From contig JAJDAT010000025.1 of the NCBI GenBank assembly GCA_029261715.1, forward strand, positions 310,001 through 374,000: a DNA stretch of 64,000 nt, read 5' to 3'. Of this stretch, positions 27,274-36,727 are shown piece by piece (position 1 is the first letter of the stretch; each line of letters opens with the position of its first letter). The notes under the pieces are model-generated. The model had not been told where the DNA came from. It ran no database searches and was given only the letters and a program-made list of their open reading frames with translations. A program made the position numbers and the translations under genes. The stretch is from Nitrospinia bacterium (GTDB lineage Bacteria; Nitrospinota; Nitrospinia; Nitrospinales; JAJDAT01).

Positions 27274-27440
27274 TATTTGATTCAGGTAGAGATTTAAAAA
27301 TTAATTAGCAATTTAAGCGATAATTTCTTTACTAAATGGGAAAATTCCCTAAAATTCAATTATGGAGATTATCATAACTGACCTAGTTAAATCAAAACGG
27401 TTTCATATATCATTTTCAATTTATTAGGAAGATTCAAAGA

Positions 27441-27725
27441 ATGCAAGCGCTAGAGATGAACAACCCTGAAGAAATTCAAAAGTTTTTAAGCCAAATTAAA
27501 TTAACCGGAGAAGGTTTCAATACCGACTGCTTATTAATGGATGTTTTTGATACTGGAATGGACTACCCTGACTTTTTAAAAGCTGAAGGTGAAGATCCTG
27601 ACGCCAGCTATGGTGAACAGTCTCCAGCATGGGCAAAATATCATGTTCGGCAAGGTAAAAGAGTATTTATGGTTTATGGTGGTGGCGGTAAATTACGAAA
27701 AACGCATTTTACTGAGACTCCATAA
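27441..27725 (+). CDS. Hypothetical small acidic protein
   Basis: 94 residues; AGGAAG lies upstream of the ATG. No family was recognised. The sequence is acidic in the middle (DYPDFLKAEGEDPDASYGEQ) and ends with a Gly-rich turn, VYGGGGKLRKTHFTE. It is followed in the same direction by a DUF1841-like gene after a spacer that can form a long-loop inverted repeat (AAACTATAC at 27724 and GTATAGTTT at 27772). Confidence 0.5.
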   Translation: MQALEMNNPEEIQKFLSQIKLTGEGFNTDCLLMDVFDTGMDYPDFLKAEGEDPDASYGEQSPAWAKYHVRQGKRVFMVYGGGGKLRKTHFTETP

Positions 27726-27798
27726 ACTATACTTTGATTTCAATATCTGTCCTTCCGAGTGTCAGTATAATGTATAGTTTGTATATTACGAGGGGAAT

Positions 27799-28236
27799 AT
27801 GGTCACATTTGATAAAGAGTCTCAAGCGAGAATATTAAAAGTCGCTGAGCAAAGACGAGAAGGAATAGAAATCGAGGAAATGGACGAAAGAATCGATTTT
27901 GTTATGGATATGCATCCCGAGTATGACGAATTATGGGAAATGGGTGAGTTGGCGTGTTATCCACAAGAGGTGGAAGGCAAAATCGTAAATCCTTTTGTCC
28001 ATACTGTATTACATGTGCGGGTTGACCGACAAATACTCATTGAAAGCCCTCCGTTCGTTGCAGAGACCCAAAAAAGATTGGAAGAGGCTGGTATGGATTC
28101 GCATGAAGCATTACATGCAATTATTCAAGAGTATGCCAATATCTATTTCGATAACTTTCGGAAGGATAGGGGATTTGACGAACTGGCTTATTATAACCAA
28201 CTCAAAAACATGAATTACCAGAAAAAAGAAGATTGA
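27799..28236 (+). CDS. DUF1841-like protein
   Basis: 145 residues. The middle NPFVHTVLHVRVDRQILIESPP, followed by a helix with SHEALHAIIQEYANIYFD, matches the DUF1841 pattern (NPF-x-H followed by an E-Q or D-R-Q pair, then H-E-x-x-H). The several conserved histidines suggest metal or cofactor binding, but the function is unknown. Small, soluble and probably cytoplasmic. GAGGGGAAT precedes the ATG. Confidence 0.7.
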   Translation: MVTFDKESQARILKVAEQRREGIEIEEMDERIDFVMDMHPEYDELWEMGELACYPQEVEGKIVNPFVHTVLHVRVDRQILIESPPFVAETQKRLEEAGMDSHEALHAIIQEYANIYFDNFRKDRGFDELAYYNQLKNMNYQKKED

Positions 28237-28453
28237 AGTCTTAATTTGGCTGGTTTCTTAAGAATAATTTAACTTGAGCCTATTTCGATATGGAATTTCT
28301 ACCTTAATCGTTGCTTAGGAATAATGGGTCTTTAGAATAAAGAACCTGGATAGATAGTTATTTGAGCGTAGAAAAAAATCTATGTGTTAATTTTGGCTTT
28401 TTGGAAAATCTTGGATGAATAATCCATTTCTCAATGAGCTTGGCTTGGAAAAT

Positions 28454-28495
28454 AAAAGGGGCGTTTTCGGAATTATCCGGAAACGCCCCTTTTTT
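28454..28495. terminator. Bidirectional terminator between DUF1841 and sucCD
   Basis: GGGGCGTTTTCGG (28458-28470) pairs with CCGGAAACGCCCC (28477-28489), thirteen pairs with one G-T wobble and a six-base loop. A T-run lies on the right and an A-run on the left, so it works in both directions and mainly ends sucD. Confidence 0.9.
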
Positions 28496-28510
28496 ATTCG
28501 TTTTTAAATT

Positions 28511-29380
28511 TTATAGGCACTTAGCGATTGTTTTGCCGAGGTCTGCTGGACTTTTGCAAACCTTGATTCCGCATTTTTTCATCACTTTCATTTTACTTTC
28601 AGCCGTGCCTTGTCCGCCGGAAATGATGGCGCCTGCATGGCCCATGCGGCGGCCTGGAGGAGCTGTTTGACCGGCGATAAACCCTACTACGGGTTTGGTG
28701 ACATGTTTCTTGATGTATTCTGCCGCTTCCTCTTCTGCGGAACCGCCAATTTCTCCAATCATACAAATGGCTTTGGTGCCTCTGTCTTTTTGGAAAAGCT
28801 CAAGAATGTCTATGTACCGTGATCCGATAATCGGGTCGCCGCCAATTCCTACACAGGTAGATTGCCCAATTCCTAAAGCGGTTAACTGCCCTACGGCTTC
28901 ATAAGTCAAAGTTCCGCTTCTAGAAATGATTCCGACATTTCCCTTTTTATGAATGTGAGCAGGCATGATACCTATCTTACATTTTCCTGGCGAGATAACG
29001 CCTGGGCAGTTTGGTCCAACTAATCTAGAGCCTGAATTTTGCAATCCTCGATAAACTGTGACCATATCATGAACTGGAATACCTTCGGCTATACAAATGA
29101 TTAACTCAATTTTTGCATTAGCCGCTTCTAAAATAGCGTCTGCCGCAAACGCGGGCGGAACGAATATCATAGTGGCGTTGGCTTTAGTTTTTTGAGCGGC
29201 TTCTTTAACCGTATTGAATACGGGAACGTCGCCGATTACTGTTTGTCCTCCTTTATTAGGAGTGACGCCTCCAACTAAGTTAGTGCCGTATTTCTTGCAT
29301 TGTTCGGCATGAAATAAACCTTCGCGTCCGGTGATTCCCTGGACGATCAATCTTGTGTTTTCGTCGACTAAAATGCTCAT
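28511..29380 (-). CDS. sucD: Succinyl-CoA synthetase, alpha subunit
   Basis: 289 residues. It contains the CoA-binding Rossmann start [33 protein letters not shown], and the phosphohistidine in RRMGHAGAI (about His246). With SucC it interconverts succinyl-CoA and succinate with nucleotide phosphorylation, cytoplasmic. The start overlaps the sucC stop by four bases (ATGA), so the two are translationally coupled. In a reductive TCA cycle it supplies succinyl-CoA to the 2-oxoacid oxidoreductase encoded nearby. Confidence 0.97.
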   Translation of the reverse strand: MSILVDENTRLIVQGITGREGLFHAEQCKKYGTNLVGGVTPNKGGQTVIGDVPVFNTVKEAAQKTKANATMIFVPPAFAADAILEAANAKIELIICIAEGIPVHDMVTVYRGLQNSGSRLVGPNCPGVISPGKCKIGIMPAHIHKKGNVGIISRSGTLTYEAVGQLTALGIGQSTCVGIGGDPIIGSRYIDILELFQKDRGTKAICMIGEIGGSAEEEAAEYIKKHVTKPVVGFIAGQTAPPGRRMGHAGAIISGGQGTAESKMKVMKKCGIKVCKSPADLGKTIAKCL

Positions 29381-30537
29381 TTGATTGCCTTTACTACCTT
29401 TCTAGCTGCGTCTTTCATTCCGTCTCCAACGACAAAATTCAGCCCGGATTCTTTTAGGATGCGATGTCCTTCTTCCATGTTTGTGCCTTCCATCCGTATG
29501 ACGATGGGGACGTTGACATCCAGTTTTCTGGACGCGTTGACTACGCCGTTCGCTAAAATATCGCAGCGAAGAATTCCGCCGAATATATTAATGAATAGCG
29601 CTTTTACGTTAGGGTCTGCAAGTAATATCCGAAAAGCGTTTTCAATCATTTCTTCGTTTGCTCCGCCGCCAACATCTAGAAAGTTGGCAGGTTCGCCACC
29701 CGAGTGTTTGATGATATCCATAGTAGCCATTGCGAGACCAGCCCCATTAACCATACAACCAATATTTCCGTCCAACTTAATAAAATTGAGATTGTATTTG
29801 CCAGCTTCGACTTCTGTTGGATCTTCTTCGTTTATATCTCTGTAGGCTACTGTAGCTGGATGTCGTCCTAGAGCGTTGTCGTCGATGTTGACTTTAGCGT
29901 CCAAAGCCAAAACGCGATGGTCGCGAGTGACTACTAGTGGGTTGATTTCCAACATATCGCAGTCTTCGGCTTGGAAGGCTTTATAGAGATTAATAATGAA
30001 TGGAATGGCTGGTTTCATCGCCTCTTTGCTCAAGCCAAGGGCGAAGCAAATTTTACGAGCTAAATAAGGTTGAACGCCTTCAATAGGGTCGATTGGTTCT
30101 TTAATGATCTTTTCTGGGGTGGACTCAGCGATTTCTTCGATTTCCATTCCGCCTGCAGCGCTGGCGATGATCAAAGAACGACTAATTTCTCGGTCAATAA
30201 CAATACTCAAGTAGAGTTCTTGGGCAATGTCCATTCCCTCTTCAATTAATACTTTTTTGACCAACATGCCTTCGGGACCGGTTTGCGGAGTGACCAAAGT
30301 CATTCCTAAAATTTTTCCGGCGTGAGTTTCGGCTTCCTTTGGGCTTTTAGCCAATTTAACTCCGCCGCCTTTGCCTCGTCCTCCGGCGTGAATTTGAGCT
30401 TTAACAACCGTTACAACGGTGCCAACTTTTTTTGCTGCAGCTGCGGCTTTGGATTTGCTGTCGACCAAGACGCCGTTAGGAACGGGCACATTGTATTTAG
30501 CAAGTAATTCTTTTGCCTGGTATTCGTGAATTTTCAT
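29377..30537 (-). CDS. sucC: Succinyl-CoA synthetase, beta subunit
   Basis: 386 residues. It has an ATP-grasp domain with [20 protein letters not shown] and [20 protein letters not shown], the nucleotide-binding glutamate region, and a C-terminal ligase domain carrying [18 protein letters not shown]. Length is standard. It precedes sucD with a four-base overlap. A partial palindrome lies 60-80 bases upstream of the start. Confidence 0.97.
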   Translation of the reverse strand: MKIHEYQAKELLAKYNVPVPNGVLVDSKSKAAAAAKKVGTVVTVVKAQIHAGGRGKGGGVKLAKSPKEAETHAGKILGMTLVTPQTGPEGMLVKKVLIEEGMDIAQELYLSIVIDREISRSLIIASAAGGMEIEEIAESTPEKIIKEPIDPIEGVQPYLARKICFALGLSKEAMKPAIPFIINLYKAFQAEDCDMLEINPLVVTRDHRVLALDAKVNIDDNALGRHPATVAYRDINEEDPTEVEAGKYNLNFIKLDGNIGCMVNGAGLAMATMDIIKHSGGEPANFLDVGGGANEEMIENAFRILLADPNVKALFINIFGGILRCDILANGVVNASRKLDVNVPIVIRMEGTNMEEGHRILKESGLNFVVGDGMKDAARKVVKAIK

Positions 30538-30930
30538 GGTTTTCCTGGCGATTAGTTTGCTGGGAGTTTCAGTGAATCAATCGTTGCCTAAAAAGTACTC
30601 TTTCAATTGAAAAGAGTTTGGCCGCTAAATTCCTTATATTAGCTATTCAAAGAAGACTGCCAGAATGGTTCAAATTTAAGAAAATCGTTGATTTTTATCA
30701 CATGTTTAGTTTTATGTCAAAGGAAGTGAAAGGATTTACAAGTGAAAAAAAGGGATGAGTTTGGCCGTTATGAGGAAATAATGGGCTAAGAAAAATAAAG
30801 ATGAGAGGTTATTAGCGGAGGGGGATGATTAAATTTTTTATTCTGCTCACAAAAAGAATATGAACTCTAAAAAAAATTAACGTGTAGTTGGATAGTTTCA
30901 GATCTTAAAGTTATTATTTGTCAGTAAGCT
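30538..30930. other. Intergenic region before sucC and after fliS
   Basis: No ORF recognised. It must hold the sucCD promoter on the minus strand. An imperfect palindrome (ACTCTTT...AAAGAGT, 30597-30617) lies about 60 bases upstream of sucC and could be an operator, but no regulator can be named. Confidence 0.45.
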
Positions 30931-31368
30931 TTAACATTGTGAAGCGATTCTTTTTAGGGACTGTTCGGGAGGAGCGGGTTCCTCTACTTTTTGTTTATTA
31001 ATAACCTCGGTCCAAGCGCCAAGAAGGGTATTCAAAATTTCTAAAACTGATTTTAATACTCTAGTTTCAGACTTTATATTAGCTAGCGTGAGTTGACTGA
31101 GTATGTATTGATACAACCTTTCTAGCCTTATGGAAACGTCTCCCCCTTTTTCCATATCTAATGCTAGAGATAATTCATTGATTATGTCGTGAGTTTTACG
31201 TATATGTACTCCTTTTCCGGGAATATCCTTTTGGTCGATACAATCGATAGCCATAGTGGCATTTTTGATTGCTCCCTCGTACATCATTAAAATGAGCTGA
31301 CCTTGGCTTGAAGTGGAAATATCGTCTTGCTGGTATTGTTTGTAGTGTCTAGCAGCTCCCAAAATCAT
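30931..31368 (-). CDS. fliS: Flagellin chaperone FliS
   Basis: 145 residues, all-helical, beginning with ARHYKQYQQDDISTSSQGQLILMMYEGAIKNA, the FliS signature. FliS binds the C-terminus of flagellin in the cytoplasm and holds it ready for export. Length is normal. It follows fliD by 18 bases on the same strand, the usual fliD-fliS order. Confidence 0.94.
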   Translation of the reverse strand: MILGAARHYKQYQQDDISTSSQGQLILMMYEGAIKNATMAIDCIDQKDIPGKGVHIRKTHDIINELSLALDMEKGGDVSIRLERLYQYILSQLTLANIKSETRVLKSVLEILNTLLGAWTEVINKQKVEEPAPPEQSLKRIASQC

Positions 31369-31386
31369 TCCCTTACCTCTCCTTAA

Positions 31387-33009
31387 TTATCTTCGTTCAA
31401 ATGCGCTTTGAATACCCGCTAAGGCGCCGCTAAAAGCGTCTCTTTGTGAATTCAATCGTCCAACTACAACTTCCAAATTAGAATAACGAGCTTTTAAGTT
31501 TTCCTCAAATAGTTCGATTCTTCCTTCTTGTTCTGAAATAGTTTCGTCAAAATCATCAATAGTATTTGTGACTGTATCAATTTCCGCTACAAGGGGACCT
31601 TCTCGCGAACTATCTGTAAGATTAGCAAGTTCTCGATTTAAGGTTTCAGCCACGCCTGCAGCAAAGGTGATAGTTCCATAATCTCCGTCAGTTAATGAAG
31701 CTATGCGAAAATTAAGTCCCTCGGCGTCAGTGCCAGCGGCGCCTGCAAAGAAAGTACCAGACCCTGTTGCATCCGTGTAGTCATTTGCTCCTGTTTTACT
31801 TAACTGAGGGACTCCGTTAAGTACCCTTAAATCATAGGTCCCAGCAAGAGTATCGTCCGTTGCTCCGACAAAAGTAACGTTGGAATTAGTTGTGATGCCT
31901 TGGCTTGAAAATAGTTGAGAAACGTTACCTATATCTTGATTCAATGAGTCTGCAAATTCTCCCTCATCTAACAATAGAAGTCCGCTGTCTTGTGTTGTAA
32001 TCCCGACTTGAGAAAGGTATTGAAAGTCCCCAGTGACCCCCTCAACTGTGCTACTAATGACATTTCTTAATGTAGATTGGAGATTTTGGGTTGTGAAGTT
32101 ACCAAATAAGGTTCCTGTAAAGTTGGTGTCGGGATCAAAAAACAATTCCGAATTTAAGAAGCCCATAAGGTCGTTATACCCTTCTATAAAAGCGCCCACT
32201 TTTTCTGTGATAGCTGCGGAATCGGTTTGTAGTGTAATGATTCCAGAGCCTGCAGATTGAAGATTTAAAGTGGTTCCATCAATAACATCGGTTACTGTGT
32301 TAGAAGACTTTGTCGCTTGAACTCCATCGACGACAATTATCGCGTCCTGCGCAGTTTGAGTTTCTGTAAAAGGTAAGGCGTCAACTAAACCTCCACCAAT
32401 GACTGAATGAAACAATTGCGTGGAAACTCCGTTGTCTGCTCCAGTTTTAGTCCCAGATATTACTAAGCGAATTGGATTACTGCTGTTACCATCATTAAGA
32501 AAAGTAGCGTTAGCGTCTATGCCAGAGTTATTGATCGCTAACCTAAGGCCGTCAATCGTGTTATTTGTTTCATTTATTTCTATTAACGTTGTTGTGCTGC
32601 CAACTGTTATTTGAAAAGTACCTTGAGCAATTTCATCGGTAAGAGAAGAAAAACCGCCAGAAGTGACTTTTCCTTCTTGAGCTAATTGGTTAACTGTTAG
32701 AGAGAATGTCCCCGAAGAGGCTGCTGAGGTTGTAGTTACATTGACTACTGTATTGGTAGAAGATGAGGAGTTATTTGAAAAGTTTCCAGCAATAGATAAG
32801 AATTCACTTTCCGTATTGATTTCCGTTACTTGGCTTTTAAAAGTTAACAAACGAGATTTTAAGTCTTCAAATGAGGCTAACTTTTCAATTTCCAGATCAC
32901 GTTTAGCAATTGTAATATCGATTGGACGTCTTTGTAACGCCACTAAACCGTCGATAATTGCCGCAGTATCTAACCCGGAGTTTAAGCCATTTATCGCTGC
33001 TTCTGCCAT
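31387..33009 (-). CDS. fliD: Flagellar hook-associated protein 2 (filament cap) FliD
   Basis: 540 residues. The N-terminal FliD segment GLNSGLDTAAIIDGLVALQRRPIDI is followed by beta-rich, Ser/Thr/Asn/Gly-rich surface domains, then a C-terminal coiled coil (FDETISEQEGRIELFEENLKAR) and the end SALAGIQSAF. FliD caps the filament and drives flagellin assembly. GAGGG lies before the ATG. The long central part (about 200-430) is probably the variable exposed region. Co-transcribed with fliS. Confidence 0.94.
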   Translation of the reverse strand: MAEAAINGLNSGLDTAAIIDGLVALQRRPIDITIAKRDLEIEKLASFEDLKSRLLTFKSQVTEINTESEFLSIAGNFSNNSSSSTNTVVNVTTTSAASSGTFSLTVNQLAQEGKVTSGGFSSLTDEIAQGTFQITVGSTTTLIEINETNNTIDGLRLAINNSGIDANATFLNDGNSSNPIRLVISGTKTGADNGVSTQLFHSVIGGGLVDALPFTETQTAQDAIIVVDGVQATKSSNTVTDVIDGTTLNLQSAGSGIITLQTDSAAITEKVGAFIEGYNDLMGFLNSELFFDPDTNFTGTLFGNFTTQNLQSTLRNVISSTVEGVTGDFQYLSQVGITTQDSGLLLLDEGEFADSLNQDIGNVSQLFSSQGITTNSNVTFVGATDDTLAGTYDLRVLNGVPQLSKTGANDYTDATGSGTFFAGAAGTDAEGLNFRIASLTDGDYGTITFAAGVAETLNRELANLTDSSREGPLVAEIDTVTNTIDDFDETISEQEGRIELFEENLKARYSNLEVVVGRLNSQRDAFSGALAGIQSAFERR

Positions 33010-33267
33010 CTTGATCCCTCAATTTTGCGCCGATTAGGTAAGTATAAATCGCTCTCTAAATACCCTATCGACCTTTGAAAATAGTAACTTTAGCGTTTTT
33101 TTATTTATATATTTGAATTTCAATGGAGCGGAAGAAATTTCCGTTATTAAATTTTCAATACTAATTTCAAATTTCAATAAAAATCTATTAACCCTTTTAT
33201 TTATAATGCCTTATAAGGTTCTATGGCGAGGCGGAATTGTGCCTCTCCCTTATCAGAAAGCTTTAAA
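33010..33267. other. fliD upstream region (probable long 5' UTR)
   Basis: About 250 bases with no ORF, followed upstream by the sigma-54 site. AT-rich, no recognised RNA motif. Confidence 0.45.
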
Positions 33268-33283
33268 TGCAAATACAAAGCCA
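33268..33283 (-). promoter_or_regulatory. Sigma-54-like promoter upstream of fliDS
   Basis: On the minus strand TGGCTTTGTATTTGCA has the GG and GC elements exactly ten bases apart and matches nine of twelve defined positions of TGGCACG-N4-TTGCW. Mismatches are at A, C and G of the -24 arm. Transcription would begin near 33257, leaving a leader of about 250 bases before fliD. Weaker than the fliL site. Confidence 0.5.
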
Positions 33284-33554
33284 AAGTGAGATAAGGAATT
33301 ACTAGTTTCTTTAATTTTGGTTTGGTGGGCTTAAAACCCTAATTAGTAAAAAAATGGAGGTTTCAGAAAAACTTATTAAAATCGACTTTAATAATTGAAG
33401 TAAAACTACGCTTTTATTAAAATATTTTAAACTTCCACTAGTTTAATTATTTTGAGTAGAAAAGCTTTTATTCGTAATGCTTTATAAAACTTGTCGAAAA
33501 AAAAACTATTGTGGTGTATAAAGACATTTTTAAATTTTATTAAAGAAGCCCGCT
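33284..33554. other. Intergenic region before the exonuclease gene
   Basis: No gene or RNA recognised, AT-rich. It should carry the plus-strand promoter of the exonuclease/CNB pair. Confidence 0.4.
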
Positions 33555-34190
33555 ATGTCTGAACAATTTGATTTATTTGCTGAGCCGGATTTGGTTGCTG
33601 ATCCAGAGCCTAAAGCGAAAGAAGTAACAAAACCAAAGCCTGAGGAAAAAGGACCTAGGGTCGTTTATTTCGACCTAGAAACCCAAAAAGGCTCTAATGA
33701 TGTGGGAGGCTGGGGAAATAGTCACCTCATGAAGCTTTCTGTTGGAGTGGTTTGGGATAGTCTAGAAGAGAAGTATATTTCGTATTGGGAAAAGGACGCC
33801 GAAAAATTGGTTGATAAATTAAAGTCTGCAGATCTTGTGGTGGGGTTTAATGTTATCGGTTTCGATTATTCGGTTTTACAGCCTTATTCAAAAGTGGATC
33901 TCAATGAAATTAATACTTTCGATATGTTGATAGACGTTAAAAAACGTTTAGGATTTCGCTTAAGCTTGAATCATTTAGCTCAGGAAAGCTTTGGAGCGGA
34001 AAAAAGCGCTGATGGTTTATTGGCGTTGCAATGGTTTAAAGAAGGTAAAATGGATCTCATCGAAGAATATTGCATTAAAGATGTCGAAATTACACGCGAC
34101 CTATTCTTATTTGGCAAAGATAATGGTTATGTGAAATATAAAAGTAAAGGGAAGGGTGTTCAAGAATTAAAAGTCGATTGGTCTGTTTAG
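33555..34190 (+). CDS. DEDDy-type 3'-5' exonuclease (ribonuclease H-like)
   Basis: 211 residues. After an acidic, Lys/Pro-rich N-terminus (1-33), the exonuclease fold begins with VVYFDLET (Asp40 and Glu42), continues with DLVVGFNVIGFDYSVL, and ends with EYCIKDVEITRDLFLFG, the Y-x-x-x-D motif of the DEDDy class. It probably processes DNA or RNA 3' ends, related to PolB-type exonuclease domains such as YprB. Length fits a stand-alone domain. It lies 61 bases upstream of a CNB protein in the same direction. Confidence 0.85.
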   Translation: MSEQFDLFAEPDLVADPEPKAKEVTKPKPEEKGPRVVYFDLETQKGSNDVGGWGNSHLMKLSVGVVWDSLEEKYISYWEKDAEKLVDKLKSADLVVGFNVIGFDYSVLQPYSKVDLNEINTFDMLIDVKKRLGFRLSLNHLAQESFGAEKSADGLLALQWFKEGKMDLIEEYCIKDVEITRDLFLFGKDNGYVKYKSKGKGVQELKVDWSV

Positions 34191-34251
34191 TTCTTTATTG
34201 ACTTGATCGGTTTTGCTTTGGATTTACTTTCACGAGTTGTAAGGCGAGCTG

Positions 34252-34725
34252 ATGGATACAACAACAATTATACGCTGGATGCAAGCGATTCCTTTTTTCT
34301 CTCCTTTTAATAAAGATGAATTGGAATTGTTAGCTTCGAATCACAAGCATTTTTATAAGTATTCTGAAGACGATAAAATTATAGAAGAAGGCCAAACGGA
34401 TATTTCATTTTATGTTTTGTTAAAAGGATCCGTCCGCATAACTAAAACGGCTCAAAATAGAGAAGTCTTAATTAATAAGCTTAAAGAAGGGGCGGTTTTT
34501 GGAGAACTGTCAATACTCCGAAAGGGAAAAAGAACTTCGACCGTCACCGCCGAAGTCATGTGCATTACAATGTCGATTAAACCTAAGCATATGGACGATT
34601 GGAATGTTCATCTGCAAAACAAATTTAGAGATCAACTGCTTAAGATTGTCCTTAAACGGTTTGAAGTTATTGATAATAAGCACGTCGAAGCGCTTTGTAA
34701 ATTACCTCCAAAAGAGAACGAATAA
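34252..34725 (+). CDS. Cyclic-nucleotide-binding effector-only protein (copy 2)
   Basis: 157 residues, a paralogue of the CNB protein at 14859-15359. The shared frame includes MDxxTIxRWxxxIPFF, HFYKY, YVLLKGSVRIT, GAVFGELSILRKGKRTSTV and DQLLKIVLKRFE. The CNB phosphate-binding cassette keeps Glu and Arg-Thr-Ser. It ends in a short helix with no DNA-binding domain. It lies 61 bases after the exonuclease and just upstream of a decayed third copy. Weak upstream Shine-Dalgarno. Confidence 0.8.
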   Translation: MDTTTIIRWMQAIPFFSPFNKDELELLASNHKHFYKYSEDDKIIEEGQTDISFYVLLKGSVRITKTAQNREVLINKLKEGAVFGELSILRKGKRTSTVTAEVMCITMSIKPKHMDDWNVHLQNKFRDQLLKIVLKRFEVIDNKHVEALCKLPPKENE

Positions 34726-34767
34726 AACGTCTTGTTTTATACCCAGCCAATAAAGGTTTAGTTGTAG

Positions 34768-34869
34768 GCTAAAACCAAAAAAACCTTACGAAATAAAAAA
34801 TTTGTTCTCAAAAGGTTTGAAACGGTAAATAATAAATATACGGAACTTCTAAGTAGTTCAAATTTATAG
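34768..34869 (+). pseudogene. Relic C-terminal fragment of a third CNB protein
   Basis: A 33-codon open stretch after a TAG, ending at TAG 34867. It reads KFVLKRFETVNNKYTELLS near its end, closely matching the tails KIVLKRFEVIDNKHVEALC and KIVLRRFERLEGKYTDLVN of the two intact paralogues. It has no start, no CNB domain and no ribosome site. It is most simply a remnant of an old tandem duplication of copy 2, from which the front part has been deleted. Confidence 0.65.
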
Positions 34870-34948
34870 TAAGAAGTTTGTATTAGTTTGAAAATACTTG
34901 TATCAAACTAAACCTATCTAGTAAGAACAGTCACAGCTTGAAAGATAT

Positions 34949-36658
34949 CTAGTTTTCAGGCATTTTTTTTATAGTGGTTTGATTGGCGGACGCGACCCGA
35001 TCAGTAAATTCAATAGCTAATTGGCTGGATGGAATAGCAAATCCGTTTGCGTTGCATATACGAACCACTGCCGAGTTAATTTCCTTCCTAAAAAGATAGT
35101 AATCTTTTGCCAACCGTCCATCTATTTTAACAATGACCGTGAAATGTAGTGAACTGGGAGTTATTTCGCTAAACATGACATTCAATTCATGGAAATCTGC
35201 AGGATCTTTTTCAATTCGTTCTTTAAATTGTTTTTGCATTTCTGTTTCGAATAGTTGAGGCGTTGCCTGTGAGACTTTTGACTGTGCGCTGTGACCTAAA
35301 CCAAACTGGACTAATAAATTGAACCCAGTGGATAAATTAACTGGGTTTAAATTTAAAAAATCCTGTGTGGGATAAAACTTTTTAGAGCCGTCGCTCAACA
35401 CCACAACTTGTTCGACTGTTTGAAACAGAATTTGTCCATAAGTTTTGTCTGATAATAGAATCCAATTTCCCTTTTTGGTTGGAAACCAGGGCTCGTCTTC
35501 TACCAGAGGCCTGGAATGTAAAGGGATTAAGTAGTCGACTGGAATTGAAATAGTTCCGTTTTCGAGGTTTTCGTTTTCGATGGTCGTATACATACCAACC
35601 TCTTTAACTAGCCAGGGGAGTCCTTCCCATATGATTCTTTCTCCTTCTTTGACAGGTCCAAGATTCATGACCATTTTGAGCTCATTAAAGAATTGTGGAA
35701 TTATCTGGCGCGAAGTCCAAAAAACCGCCAATAAAATAAGGGAAACGATGCTCAAAAGAAGCCAATCATTTCGCAGGAATAAAACTAAAACGCTAGAGCC
35801 AATACATGCGGTGATGGTTAGAAAGCCATAGGCAGTTTTGAACGCTTTTCCAAACTGTGAACGATTGTTTAATAGTTTGCCAAGTTTATTAAGAGCCCAC
35901 CACAATCCCAAAAAGGCGCTTAAAGCAAAAAAAATGTTTTTTCCACGGACGCTAAAAAATTCTTCAATTAGTTCTGATGTTAAATCTAGGAGAGTTTTTT
36001 TGTTTCCTTCTAATTTTTGAAGATTGTCACGAGCGGCTTCGAGTTCTAATTCTAGAATTTGTGGGTTGTATTTTATTTTTAATTCTTCGAATCGATCTTT
36101 ATAGTTTTGTAATTGGTTAGAATTATTGGCCGCTAAGTCTTCAGGGATTTCTGACATAGCCTTCAAACTTTTGTTTGCCATGCTTGAATGAGAGATCTTT
36201 CTTTCAAGGATTTCAATCTCTTCTTGAAGCGCGTCTATTTTTCTTGGTTTCTCAGAAAGTCTATGAAGAATATTTATTAACGGTTTTGTCATGGCTTGTA
36301 ATTTATTAAGCCAACTATCTTCTGATTTTTTTTTGGAGTTGATCTCTTTATTTGAAAGTTGAGTGGATCGCGCTTCAAAACTCTGGTCAAGGCGGTCCAA
36401 CTCTATTTGGAGTTGCGCTATTCGTTCTAATGTTTCTCGAGTGGGAATGCTTTTATTTAATTCGGTTAGAGCTTGTTTGATGGAGTAGGTTTTATTAATA
36501 ATTTGAAATAATTCTGTTTGAATTATTTCCTTTTTTTGAGTGGCAAGCTCATTTTTTTGCGCAAAAGAATGAGAAGAATAAAAAGAGGAGTGAAATATAA
36601 AGCAGAAAAATAAAGTTCGTAAAACTAATGGGAATCCAAAACCAGAGGAAAGTTTCAT
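34949..36658 (-). CDS. MscS-family mechanosensitive channel-like protein
   Basis: 569 residues with a signal-like N-terminus (1-33, ending HSFAQ), a long periplasmic helical/coiled-coil region (about 38-245) and three membrane helices (about 248-335). An MscS-like beta domain follows (EGERIIWEGLPWLVKEVGMYTTIENENL, GTISIPVDYLIPLHS), with a C-terminal alpha/beta domain ending INSAVVRICNANGFAIPSSQLAI. It resembles the larger MscS relatives that release solutes under osmotic shock. Not the minimal MscS. Monocistronic on the minus strand. Confidence 0.8.
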   Translation of the reverse strand: MKLSSGFGFPLVLRTLFFCFIFHSSFYSSHSFAQKNELATQKKEIIQTELFQIINKTYSIKQALTELNKSIPTRETLERIAQLQIELDRLDQSFEARSTQLSNKEINSKKKSEDSWLNKLQAMTKPLINILHRLSEKPRKIDALQEEIEILERKISHSSMANKSLKAMSEIPEDLAANNSNQLQNYKDRFEELKIKYNPQILELELEAARDNLQKLEGNKKTLLDLTSELIEEFFSVRGKNIFFALSAFLGLWWALNKLGKLLNNRSQFGKAFKTAYGFLTITACIGSSVLVLFLRNDWLLLSIVSLILLAVFWTSRQIIPQFFNELKMVMNLGPVKEGERIIWEGLPWLVKEVGMYTTIENENLENGTISIPVDYLIPLHSRPLVEDEPWFPTKKGNWILLSDKTYGQILFQTVEQVVVLSDGSKKFYPTQDFLNLNPVNLSTGFNLLVQFGLGHSAQSKVSQATPQLFETEMQKQFKERIEKDPADFHELNVMFSEITPSSLHFTVIVKIDGRLAKDYYLFRKEINSAVVRICNANGFAIPSSQLAIEFTDRVASANQTTIKKMPEN

Positions 36659-36677
36659 AAAGTTTTTCTGAAATAGA

Positions 36678-36709
36678 TTTTGTTGCCTATACGTTGATAG
36701 GCAACAAAA
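36678..36709 (-). terminator. Terminator of the small membrane-protein gene
   Basis: TTTTGTTGCCTAT (36678-36690), a six-base loop (ACGTTG) and ATAGGCAACAAAA (36697-36709) form a perfect 13-pair hairpin, 18 bases after the stop codon at 36728. On the minus strand the arm itself ends in a short T run. Confidence 0.7.
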
Positions 36710-36727
36710 TTTTTGAATTAAGCGTAC

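Noticed and set aside
30597-30617. Palindrome ACTCTTT...AAAGAGT as an operator of sucCD
   Set aside because: The centre is off by one base and no regulator is nearby; it is mentioned only within the spacer entry.
33221-33246. Minus-strand GGCACAATTCCGCC as a sigma-54 site upstream of fliD
   Set aside because: GG and GC are nine bases apart instead of ten and the -12 arm lacks TTGC. The site at 33268-33283 has the right spacing.
34745-34790. Inverted repeat GGTTTAG/CTAAAACC as terminator of the second CNB gene
   Set aside because: It has an unpaired A and is followed by an A run, not a T run, on the plus strand, so it does not fit an intrinsic terminator.
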